A stretch of 47,961 nucleotides of DNA, taken from positions 269,506 through 317,466 of the forward strand of contig NW_019091404.1 in assembly GCF_001949145.1 (NCBI RefSeq). The letters run 5' to 3'. This DNA comes from Acanthaster planci. Taxonomy: Eukaryota; Echinodermata; Asteroidea; Valvatida; Acanthasteridae. The notes beneath the pieces were generated by a model. The model searched no databases. It was not told the DNA's origin and saw only the letters and a program-made list of their open reading frames with translations. Shown in pieces: positions 1 to 10,500 of this stretch. Position numbers and translations under genes: made by a program. Positions within the stretch are counted from its first letter, which is position 1, and every line of letters starts with the position of its first letter.

Positions 1-229
1 GTAAAAACGGGCTGTTATTTGCTTTGGAGCGATCTCAAATCAATCTTCTCATAACATAGGGGGGGCCGGACATTTTAAAAAAGTGTGATATTTTGATCTC
101 AATCTTTCTCTCAGAAATTCATTTTTAACAACAACTGACAACGCAAGAGACACAAGCTAAACTCAGACTTTAGTTCGGACTCAGCGAGTCTTGTTTGCTC
201 GGTGACTCACATTCCTGGCACTCACTCAC

Positions 230-3200
230 TTTGGGCTAACAGGCCAGCATCTGTCCCTCTCCGTGATGGGCAAGTTGCGATGGGTGCAGCCGGCTGCTAT
301 CCTGTAGAGGTAACTCCTGCTGACGGCACGGTGCTGGCAGTGGAAATTGTCGGGCACTCTTCTGGCTCTCATAACCCTGGACAGAGTAGCAGTCAAGAGG
401 TTTGTGCACAAATTCTATCGCAGGACTCACTGTGAGGCTAGTGGAGTCCTAATAAGTGAGTGTGTGTGAAGAAATGCAGTTTTGGGGGAGGTGCTTTTTT
501 TCTTCAAACTTGAAGCATCGACAAGGTAACGGGGTATGATCCAAGTGACACTGGGGTTTTCTCAAGTGTTAAATGTGTTCCTTTTTACCTGGGAAAACTG
601 CTGCTAGAAGTCTTCTCACGTGTCTGTAGTGCTCTGACGTTATCTCTGAAAATCTCTTGGCCATGTCAAGAGGGATTCTAACGTTTCTCTAGATGCAGGC
701 CACATCCTTGGTGGTCACACATTTTTGTCATGCAGAACACCCCTTTTCTCTTTGTGCTTAGTTGGTTAGGGGGCTGACCCTGTTCTAAATCTGCCCCTCA
801 AACTGAATTGTAACGAGTGCCAGTGGACTGTTTCTGAAAGTCACAGGTGGGGGGTAGGCACATGGATACAAGGTCTACGGAGCTGAAGGGGTTGAGGTGG
901 TGGGGGGGTAGGGCTGTGGACCGAGTCTGAATTATGTTGCGTTGGCATTAAATTACTTCCTACCTTACTTGCTCACTTCTGTCAATGAACGAGTTGAGAC
1001 CTAGACAGAGGCTCTGGTCGTGGAATGCTGGCGGTTTGTTGGGCGGACGCACCAGATCGAAATGCGCCGTGTTGCACAGGGCGTGTACCCCGGCATCTGT
1101 GCGACTCGATACGTGTATCTTGGTTGGCTGGTACGGGTTAAGCCGTGCTAACGCTTTCTAAGGAGATGAAGGTCAATAAATATCAGTGAGCAATTTCATA
1201 ATTGAGAGTCTCTTACGTTAAAATGAATCGGTGTTCCGTGGTCATATTTTGGAAACAAAATGTAACTCTTTTAGTTTCCAGTTGCACAAATTGCCCACAG
1301 AGTGCTTACACGATGCACCATTGTGGGGGGGGAGGCTATTGTTCCTGTGTGATGCACATGAGTAGACGCCATTGTCACTGAATTGTCACAAAAATTGCTC
1401 TCTGTGTTGGCGCCCTCACGGATGAGTTTCACACACTGTGATGCATCTCAAATTTTCCCCTACAGAGTGGTATATCAGCCACCAGAAAGCGATAACATGT
1501 CCTAAAGAGTCAAATTTAATCTGGAAAATACTGAAGCATTTACTAGGAAAATACTTTTCATATTTTACAGGGTCTGTGCACAGGGTGTCAAGTGATGTCC
1601 GTGTCAGGGGTGTAGCGACTGGGGGGCATGGGGAGGGGATGCGGCACCCCACCAATAATTAATTCCAGTTGGCAAATAAAGCTTCAGTTGGCAATTGAAT
1701 CCAAAATTAGTACGTAAACGATACGTTAGCCATCGGCATTTCCCCTGAATTTTACACAACCCAAGGTTGGCGAACAAGTCAGCAAATTGACTCTGGGATA
1801 CCCCCTCCAAGAAAATGTCTTTGCTACACCACTAGTCCGTGTATGAACCTTTATTTGAAAGGTAAGGATCCCCAGTTATGCTCTTACCTCAATAGCGTCC
1901 TGCACACCGATTTTTCCTGATGTAGCTAAGGTATCCTTGGGTGCTCTCACAACACCACTAAAAAAGGAATGAGACAAATTCAAATAAAACAAAAAGGAAG
2001 TTTGAAGACAATGACTGAATTCACACAAGTGAATATGATGGGGGCAACTGGTTGATCACCCTGTCATGCGATAGTGGTGCGCTAGTAGAATCAGTCAATC
2101 CTGTTTGAAATCTTGAGCTTCCGTTACTTCCCTGTGTCAAAACAATCTTTCACAACAGCGAACTAGAATTTAGAAAAGAAAAGGCAATTTTCTGGCGACA
2201 GAATTATAGGCAAATCATGCAATCAGTGGCAGTAAGATCAAGAGATCATGCAAAGATCGAACGATCTAGCCTGTCAAGCAATTTTCGACTGATTACACCT
2301 AACAAATTAGCCTTCTATAGTAAGAGTGTTTAATTTAACTTCAAGCTAAGGCCCAGTGAGCAGTGTTAATAATAACTTCAGTAGGCCTCCCTGCATGACA
2401 TGGTATGACCTGGTTTCTATTAGGATGCGATTTGTGCATGACTTTCGGCCAGTGCGGTGAAAACAACCCGAGGTGAACACACTTTTGTCAACGTAAAATG
2501 CATTTATTTTCACCTCGCACTGACCCAAGGTCGCGCAAAGTCATGTCCTCGAATTCATACTCAGAAGTCATTGTAAAGCAGAGTTATCAAGCAATAGGCC
2601 TTACATTCATTCATGTGCACACCTAGCCCCACTGGCACTAGTGTGGCATGGAACACTCCCGATGTATCCTTAAATTGGGAGTGATCCGTGCCATACTAGT
2701 GGGGCTAGTGCACACCATTTTTCAGCACCCAAGACCAATTAAATTAACATGCATAGTGACCAGAAAACAGGTAACTAACAATGAAAACCTGAGTATCACC
2801 AACATACAATACATGTACTTCGCGGCATACAGCAAGGGAACTGTTCCTTGAACCTTGCTATAGGTTCGTGGCTAGGTGCAATGCAATTTCCACGTGTACA
2901 CTGACACTTTGAAGATGTTACGCCCCAACTATAGCATCAGTCCCAACTATAGTTGGACCCGTCCCAACTAGAGTGCTACAGTTGGGCCGGCCCAACTACA
3001 GTAGAGAGGTCCTGTATGCATGATGTGCCCAGCATGTGCCAAAGTCATATTGTTTACAAATGTCATGTCATTGGTCATAGGGCTAAGTGTCACATTTTTG
3101 ATGAATTGTGTCAAGTGTGAGACACATTGACTTGTACTTGGTAATGTTGAGACATTTCCCACAGGCAATGGTCAACAATAGTTGGGCCAGCCCAACTGCA

Positions 3201-3370
3201 GCACTACAGTTGGGACTGTTCCAAAGACACGGCGCATCATTGCATGGCAGGACGCCGCCTTAAATTAGGCTTAAAGAAACATGACAAAAACGAAAAACGA
3301 GAAATCACCGACAGATCACTCACCAATACTTTGTGCCGATGTACTGAAAGTGTATTAAATATCTGACCAT
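230..3370 (-). CDS. PUSL1: PUSL1-like tRNA pseudouridine synthase, 5' half (runs off left edge)
   Basis: Member of the TruA/PUSL1 family, which isomerises uridine to pseudouridine in RNA; vertebrate PUSL1 is reported as mitochondrial. Four exons on the minus strand join in phase: 3324-3370 (ATG at 3370), 1888-1957, 964-1157 and 230-376, each with AG/GT borders. The product begins MVRYLIHFQYIGTKY, then has GVQDAIEKALARLNP, the catalytic motif SSRTDAGVHALCNTAHFDL (Asp in SRTDAG) and a VSRSYLYRIAAGC segment, all in family order. The fourth exon ends at a GTGAGT donor, so the remaining C-terminal part lies left of base 1. Intron 1 carries two fold-back elements and intron 2 a hAT-type MITE. Visible length is about 152 residues against about 300 for human PUSL1. 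The family call is strong; orthology to PUSL1 rather than another TruA relative is inferred from the RYL-FQY-GT start. Confidence 0.88.
1470..1870 (-). repeat. Dispersed repeat copy (family R1), interrupted by the hAT MITE
   Basis: Bases 1470-1604 and 1843-1860 are the inverse complement of a sequence seen at 26950-27175. Shared words include ccagaaagcgataacatgtc, a tttactaggaaaata-type block and gcacagggtgtcaagtg. Related copies occur at 27180-27375, 28460-28570 and 30665-30850. No coding potential was seen, so it is probably a non-autonomous mobile element. Confidence 0.6.
1605..1834. mobile_element. hAT-type MITE, 230 bp, with 8-bp target duplication
   Basis: The 8-base word GTCCGTGT occurs at 1597-1604 and again at 1835-1842. 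Between the copies, the left end CAGGGGTGTAGCGAC is matched by the inverted right end TTTGCTACACCACTA. An 8-bp target duplication with CAGGGGTGT-like ends is typical of non-autonomous hAT elements. No transposase reading frame is present. It sits in intron 2 of the PUSL1-like gene and interrupts an older dispersed repeat. Confidence 0.75.
2615..2715. repeat. Fold-back element, about 100 bp, in PUSL1 intron 1
   Basis: The two halves are inverted copies. The left arm begins gtgcacacctagccccact and ends aacactccc; the right arm begins gggagtgatcc and ends agtggggctagtgcacac. It would fold into a near-continuous hairpin with a loop of about 15 bases. No coding content. Confidence 0.7.
2961..3218. 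repeat. MITE-like element with CCCAACT/AGTTGGG inverted ends
   Basis: The left end (2961-3005, with gtcccaactagagtgctaca and gttgggccggcccaacta) is inverted at the right end (about 3175-3218, with gttgggccagcccaactgc and gcactacagttgggac). The arms are about 45 bp each and about 170 bp apart. A further cccaactatagttgg palindrome lies just left at 2942. It has the shape of a non-autonomous DNA element. Confidence 0.6.
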
Positions 3371-3848
3371 CCTCGTGTAAGGGAAAGATTACCACTGGTA
3401 ACAGAAAGACAAAGGAATACTTGAATAAAATCGGGCATGTTGTGAATACTAAATAGCAGCAGACGAATTCCTATGAGCTATTTCAAGCGCGCCCTCTCTC
3501 GAACATTTTTATTCCTCACCTAGGCCAACGTAGAAGACGTCGCTGCGTCTTTTTTTCGGCATCTCTTCTCGCAGAATTAAAATTAAGCAGCAAAAAGAAC
3601 CAAAAGAACCAAGATTTACCGACATTTCCGGGGTCTGATCGCCTATTAATAATATTATTATTTAGTAACTTCAGCCTCTATGTGAAGCATAAAACTTTGT
3701 TAGAGCAATTTTAAACGAGGTTTTTAAATGATGAGGCTGAATTTTAGAACAAAAGGCGCCTTACAAGTGTAGCACAGTGTGTCTTTTTTCTCCTAGTTGG
3801 AATTGAATATGGTAATATTAGAACATGTACAAAAGTTGTAGCCGGCAA

Positions 3849-4003
3849 GCTCAACCCACGCAACCCAACCCTGCCCAGCCCAACCCTGCCTAACCCAACC
3901 CTGGCCAACCCAACCCAGCGCAACCCAACCCAATTTAACCCAGCTCATCTCAGCCCAACCCAACCCTGGCCAACCCAACCCTGCCCGACCCAACCCAGCC
4001 CCC
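3849..4003. repeat. CCAACC-type minisatellite
   Basis: About 150 bases are built from short units such as cccaaccctg and cccaacccag, with length variants of 5, 10 and 15 bases. The opposite strand reads as a Gly/Trp-rich open frame only because of the repeat. It lies between the PUSL1 start and the MFSD8-like pseudogene. Confidence 0.85.
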
Positions 4004-4096
4004 TAACATACACATGTATGCAAAGCCTCTCAAACAGTGAACAAAGAAAAGTATTCACTTAATCCTATTAATAGTTCTGTTTTTCCTTTTCCTTAG

Positions 4097-5243
4097 GTAA
4101 TTTTCTGTACTTCTATGGAAACTCAAAATACATTTTATTGTGCAGTAGGCTAATCTCAGGTAAGTTTACCATTGTTCCAAGCATGTTGAACTTTCGATTG
4201 GGTTTATTAGAATTCTTACAACATACATGTAAATTTTGTCTCAAGAAAACTTGCAATATAAGTACACTTTAGACTGGCACATGAAACCGAGACGTCCAAA
4301 CTTCTTTAGTACTTCTTAATGCAGTCCTTGTGATCAATACAAGCACTTGCTTTTCTTTTACGGGTTGGTTCTGGAGTGGGCTCATCCGTTTATGCTCACA
4401 TCTTGTCAAAGAACGTCAACAGAGAAGGATAGAACGACCGCCTTGTCTGTTGCTGCAGCGTTCAGGCAAGTTGGTCTCTTGCTGGGCCCAGCCCTCAACC
4501 TACCTCTCAACCTCTGCAACTTCTACATTGGTCCATTTCATGTTAACAAGTTCTCAGGGCCTGGGGTGAGGAATATGACAGTTTGCCTGTTTTTTAAAAT
4601 CTCGCTCTAACTTTGCGTCTGTCAAATCTGTATTGCAGCTTCTGATGTGCATTCTATTCATCTTAATGGAGGTCATAGTCATTCTCTGCTATTACGACTT
4701 CCCGTCCCCGAACAAGCGGGACAATCTTGAGGCTGGTAAAGGCCATCCAGGTCCTGGGAAGGTCGAAAGCCGTCACCCTAAGCCACACAGTGCTGTGCCA
4801 ACTTAGACTACGATGGTGGGCTCCTTTACGACTTGCATGAAGACAGTCCAGCTGAGGACACAACTGAAAAATTAAACATTGAATATGAAAGTCAACTGGA
4901 CTCGCACGATCACATTTCCGCAATCTCCAAAGCAAGTTGCTTGAATAAAAGTGACCAATTTGAGACTTTTTTCGAAGTTAGAAGGTGAGTTTATGTGGAC
5001 TGTTATAACCCCCCCCAAAAAAAGTCAGAGTAAGGCTAAGAACATCAATCAAAAACACCGTTTTTGTGCTCATTCTCCTTGTTTTTTGGACAAAATGTCC
5101 TCTCTGGTCGCAACTTTTTGTGGGATAGAACAATTTTCATCGGTCTTTATTTTTTTCATCACTTTGCAGTTATTCTGACGGAAGAAGTGTTAGTACTCTT
5201 GTTCGCCCAGTTTGTATTCATGTTCACTCTGACATTCTTAGAG
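4097..5243 (+). pseudogene. MFSD8-like major facilitator transporter, broken fragment
   Basis: Four exon-like blocks retain family sequence. 4097-4159 encodes NFLYFYGNSKYILLCSRLIS. About 4361-4565 encodes VGSGVGSSVYAHILSKN, then RTTALSVAAAFRQVGLLLGP. 4639-4984 begins LLMCILFILMEVIVILCYYD. 5170-5243 includes EEVLVLLFAQFVFMF. The order matches MFSD8 (CLN7), a lysosomal membrane transporter. Three defects argue against function: the second block is preceded by AC instead of AG; a one-base frame change occurs near 4418, where the upstream frame hits TAG; and a second shift falls near 4800, with TAG at about 4804. The first and last membrane segments are missing on both sides. Retained introns show it arose by DNA duplication, not retrocopying. 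A low-quality assembly of a live gene is possible but less likely. Confidence 0.72.
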
Positions 5244-6109
5244 GTGAGCAAACAAAGTGAACAGAGGTTGAATTTTTCAGTTTCTAGCTGTCATTGCTCT
5301 TTTGCCTTGTTGTACATCTACTTTTTTGTTACGGTCCCTCAATTCTTACTGTTGCATGATTTGATGACATTGTAAATAATGTAATAAATGGCAATATTTT
5401 TTTCACATTTAGTTCATAAACTTGTGTTTTTTTTCATGTGTTGGTTAATCGTTAATCCTACGAGTCCCATGAATGTGCCCCTTCCTTTGTGATGTTGAAG
5501 ATCATTTGTGCGTTGAATGACATATATTGAATTCTTTCTTTAACCACGGGCACCAAATGGCCTCTTCTTGTGTACTTTTACCCCCCCACCCAGACACAGT
5601 CAAGCCAGAATCCCCACGAACTAGCGTACTTTTGACTGCAACCCCATCCATCTTTTCCTCATTTTTTTGACTTGCCTCACCACTTTGGGTGACTAAAGGC
5701 CGGTTCATAAAGGCCGGTTCATAAAGAATTTGCAGCGAAATTTCGATGAAGTCGAAATGTGTTCAATTTTTACAAAATCGTGGTGTGAATATATTTGATC
5801 TGGCGTCACAAAATTCCCGTTTGTATTCGCTTTCGTGCAAGTATGAACTGGCATTTACAGTGCGGGAATTAATGCCATCCACACAGTATTTGTAGTGGAG
5901 GTGAGTCTTGAATAATCTCTGAAAGTTAGGTATTCACAAGATGGTTAGTCTCTGTGATGTGCCGTTGCGTGCTGCAACCTATAGTAAGCACTCTGTGGAT
6001 TTGGTCTGTAAGGAGAAAACTGAGCCCGAGGACCCATGAAGATACAGTACAATATAGCAGCGTGTCATATTATGAAACACTAATTAACAACACACAAGAA
6101 AACTTGCAG
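5244..6109. other. Spacer with no gene seen
   Basis: AT-rich and without supported exons. The only feature noted is a perfect 14-base tandem pair, aaaggccggttcat, at 5695-5722, followed by a partial third unit. Confidence 0.5.
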
Positions 6110-6770
6110 CGTCCATCTGCTGCCCTAGTATGGTGTTGGAGCCCTCACACAAACAAGCTAGACACCACCCTCAACGACACCTTGAGATAAATCACTGGCT
6201 GCCTGTGCCCAACGTCATCCGAGTTTCAATCAGTGCTTCCTGGCATTGCTCCTGCCACCCTCTGCAGAGAACATGCCATAGCCAGATTAGTAACCAAGGC
6301 CCTGCAAGGCACTCAGCATCTGCTCCACAACTGCGTGGAAGGGGCACAACATCTTATCCGTCAACGCCTGAGCTCCTGCCACCTATAGTCTCTCATCAAG
6401 CGACATCCCTGCACAACAGCGCATCCAACATCCTCAGCTCCTGAAAAGACGTCTGGCAGCAGTCGTCCCACACCACCCAGTTGTGTGTTGCTCCCAACAC
6501 CAAACTCCTACCAGGGGCTGAGTTGCTACGTAAGGAATGGGCCGCGCTCACCATCTAAGAACTGGGGTGGGTCCATTCGCTAGTACTTCCATGCACTGCT
6601 GGGGTCGGCCAGAAGAGTCGGCCCAACACATCATGAATGACTGCTCCAACCTCAAGCCACTTGATGACAATGACCGAACTGCATGTTCAGCTGGTCCATC
6701 ACTGTGAGCTGGCTGCAATTATTACCTGGACAAGACGTGAGAGAGACAGCGTCCATCTCCTAATTTTGAC
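6110..6770 (+). mobile_element. Decayed non-LTR retrotransposon 3' coding remnant
   Basis: Conceptual translation across frames gives LDTTLNDTLR, then ITGCLCPTSS, LPGIAPATLCREHAIA and later AQHIMNDCSNL. This order resembles the C-terminal part of non-LTR (jockey/RTE-like) pol proteins, where an LITGC..PT segment is followed by LSGIAP and finally a weak Cys/His tail. Frameshifts and stops are frequent, so it is dead. The assignment rests on remembered motif similarity only. Confidence 0.6.
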
Positions 6771-7120
6771 TTTGGATAAGCTTGAAGCTATTTACTTCAT
6801 AGGTCACTCCAGTTAAGCACCAAACCGAAATATGAGGCCGCCTGGCGCAAAATCGGCACCATGAAATATGACCTTAATTGTCCAGATAAGGGCACCCCCT
6901 TTTTTTTTGAATAATATGATGCAATGAATGCTTCCTCTTCGATTCGGCTCCGCCAGATTTGTAACCCTCTAATTTTTAAGTTGTTAGCTCAATAATATGT
7001 CAAATACAACCAACATCATGTCGAACTACATGCCAACGATTTATGTGTTGAAGTATTTATGTTTAATTTGAACAGTGACAGCCTGAAAGCGGGTGTTGAT
7101 TTCAGAGACGATCACTAAGA
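6771..7120. other. Upstream region of the PARP12-like gene, no coding signal
   Basis: AT-rich stretch with no exon or recognisable repeat. The promoter-proximal part that was duplicated elsewhere begins at about 7121. No TATA box or initiator could be assigned with confidence. Confidence 0.4.
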
Positions 7121-7548
7121 CACCGTGACGAAATCGTGTATTGGAAAAACCCCAACCCATGCAATCCACTTGTGGTTCAACAACCTCGTCTCCATGACGT
7201 CGTACTGTTCACTATCGATTGAATGTCTCGCCAATGCCAAGTTGGTCCCGGGAACGAACTTGTATTGCGGGGATTTCCCAAATGTGGTCACTGCCGCTTT
7301 TAACCTGCTGATGAGAAATGTGTTTGGGTGTAACCGGTGGCCGCAGTGTGTAAAACATCATCATCGAAGCTGCATATTTTTGCAATTGCTGTGCCGTTTC
7401 GAGTGATCGAACCATGTTTAGTGGTCGTTCATGTCGTTATATATAGTTTAGCAGACGGTACCGATCAATCTCTGGATCTGATCCGCGTCAAGTGCGACGT
7501 GACTGAGTTGGGACTGACGTGGCAGAAGGCTTCACAAATATAAGACCT

Positions 7549-10500
7549 ATGTGCGCTGACAAGCGTCCACGCTCAATGGCGGCGTTTCTTGGGCCTCATC
7601 AGCGAAAAACACCCGAGCAAGGCACAAGAGAGATTCTAGGCGAAGACGATCTGGAGCAGGCGGTGTTGAAAGACCTGTGCATGTACGGTGGGAGCCTCAG
7701 TCTCACTGCCCTAAACGAGGCCCTGATAGATGACGGTCGCATTGGCAAGGGTTCGTCCGAGCAGGAACTTCGGCACTTCTTGACTGTCCGCTCCCCTCAC
7801 AATGTCAAACTCTTCTGTCTGGAGGAAGATTCTAAGCGTGATGAATGCACTGTCAGGTAGCATTTGTAGATTTTTAACAAATATTTTTAGAGATTGTTAA
7901 TAATTTTGGGCTTAAACTTGACTGTTGAAGGAAGGGTATCACAGATTGACATGCTTAGCCTCAAAAACAAAGATAAAGCAGCACCCAGGGCTTTCACTTA
8001 GACGAGTCCATCACAACTGTTGGAGATGTGTGCATTATAAATGAATAGCCATCATTAGTGCGTACTGTTATTCATTATTCAAGGGCCAAGACGGATGCCG
8101 TTCTCTGCAAATCTTACAATTCCAAGCAGAAATTTTGCAAGGAAGGCGGCAGCTGCAGGGCCTTCCACCTGTGCATTCACTTTGTTTCAAATAAATGCCG
8201 GAGAGGTGCTAAGTGTGGCTGGCTACACGATCTCCGGACCCTCCACAACCTCGGTGTTTTGATGGAGAACGGATTGTCAGGGCTGGACGATGATGACATC
8301 TTGCAGGTATTTTTGTGGGTTGCAGGGAGGAAACCGGATGGTTTTGTGTGGGCATTGGTTGAAACTGTCTTTTTGGTGAATGGCGTAAACTGTCAGGAAC
8401 TCCCCTATGGTGAGAGTGCTGCTGTCTTATCAAGGGTTTTCCACTATATCAATATCACTCCTAAAGCTCTTTGATTGGCAGTTTGTGCTTATGTTCTAAG
8501 CCCACATGACGATTGTTTTCAGTAAAGCCTTTGGGGAGAGTGCAAAAACCAGATTGGATGGAGGTGTTGGCCATAAGCTGCAACATTCACAAAATTCCAA
8601 CTGGGCACAGTTGTGTAGCCCTTAAAGTGGCACAGTGGTTCCCATTTTGTAAACTTCTTTCTGCCCTAGACTTTGGGCAGGGGCTGTCTCGGCAGAAAGG
8701 TTCGGCAGAAAGAAGTCATGTAAAGAACAACGTTCCACTTCAGTCATCTTCTGCTCATTCTTAATTGGCAGATACTTCGACAGACCTGGGTAGACATCAC
8801 TGTGCCTGACGTCTGCAAGCACTACAATACGCAGACGGGCTGTACCAAGACGGGCAATTGCCATTTCTTGCATGTTTGTCGGTAAGAAGGAAGGCCAGTT
8901 GGTCGTCTGTTACTGTTGGTCGTCTGAACGTCGTATTCAGTACAGTCAGATAACTATTATGTATTTCTGGCAATTTCTTGTGTAGACAAATTCATTGACT
9001 TTTCACTGGACATTTCTAATGGCCCCTCTTAATGGATGCCAAGTGACAATGTGTTGGGTTTTAGTCACAGAGCTCTGTTAAAAAACCTGGAGTGCATACT
9101 TGTCGCGTGTCCTGAAGTAACGGCTACCATTGCCACTGTGGAATATCAAATATGCGAGGCGCGTGCGTGCGGTCGGTGCTCGTATTGCTCATAATGCTGG
9201 GATATGTCACAGAAGCATTTTCTGGTTGCTGCCAATTAAACGCAGCACGTGTTTATATCACTTCCCGGCACTTTTAGCTTACTTACGCCAAGGACGTATA
9301 TAAAAAATCTGGACTCACAATGCCCTTAATCAGCTTATAGAGATCATTGAATCCACTAGGGGTAATTTTACTGAGCCGAATACAAAGCTTGCCTGGCAAT
9401 GCCCACCCTTTGTTCTCCCTGGCGTTAGTAGGTACAATGGCAAGCCAACCTGCACATTTGTATTCGGCTCGGTAAAACGGCCGCTGGTTGGCTTCTGTTT
9501 CATACAAAGGCGTTGCAAGTCCAGAGTTTTTTATATACATTCGTGACTTACGCCCACAATGGCAATGGCGGTGGGCGTCCACATCGGCACAGAGTACTCT
9601 GTGCGTAGAAGGTGGAGTGCGCACTCTAGGTTCTTTATAGAGCTCTGTAGTTTTTGTACAGAGCAACTAACACACAACATTTACCGCCATTGGTAGGGCC
9701 ACTGCAAATGATCAGTGATAGCATTAACAAGCTTTTTCTGATTCGTAAGTGTGACGTCACTTCAGTTTAAACCAAGCCCACCGCACATGCACTGCACACA
9801 GAGTTACATACATTGATCGCCATTTACACGGAACCATGGAACCGGAAATTAATGGGCAACTTCAGCGATCGTCCAATGGGAGCCTGCAAATTGTGGCGTG
9901 TCTGCATTTGTGACAAAGTCACTTACAAACTGGATACCTGAAATTTCGGGCAAAATATGCCAGAGCCTACTTACGTCCCTTCCCCCCCCCTTTTTGCTTT
10001 CTTTGGTTGGGCAGGCACTACGTACTGGGTGACTGCAAATTTGCCGGTCCCAACAAGCAAGGCTGTCGCTACTCCCACAACCTGAAAGACCCTCAGCCCA
10101 TGAAGGTGTGGAAGAGGTTCCACATCGATGCCGTCACAAAAAATGAAAGGGACCTTCTCCAGCTGATCCATGAGAAGAAAATGCAGGAGAACCCCTCGCG
10201 AGATGAGGACGAGGAGGAGGATGAAGATGAAGAGGAAGTGACCTCCTCGAGATCCCCAGCAAGAGAGAGCGACGGGGTATGATTGATGAACGCATTGAAA
10301 TACCGTTACAAGATGGCATGTGTTCACCTAGCATAAGCAAAAACACTCACTCCAGTCGAGTCTTTTTTGGACTTTGCAGATTACCTTGTTGTAACAGGAA
10401 CCTTGTTTTATCAGGAATAAAAAGAATGAAGAACAAAGGGCTGGGACCTTAATATTTTGTGTTATATAGCAGAATGTTGAATTCACAGTGCTCTTAAATG

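Noticed and set aside
3793-3993. Gly/Trp-rich minus-strand open frame
   Set aside because: Produced by the CCAACC minisatellite; no real protein composition.
3849-4003. CRISPR-like array
   Set aside because: Units are 5-15 bases without unique spacers, and the genome is animal; it is a simple minisatellite.
7212-7415. Minus-strand open frame identical at 7212-7415 and 20438-20641
   Set aside because: Its conservation is explained by the recent duplication of the whole block; the surrounding noncoding DNA is just as similar, and no family was recognised.
9283-9666. 127-codon minus-strand open frame
   Set aside because: Lies across the fold-back element in an intron; no domain or codon pattern supports it.
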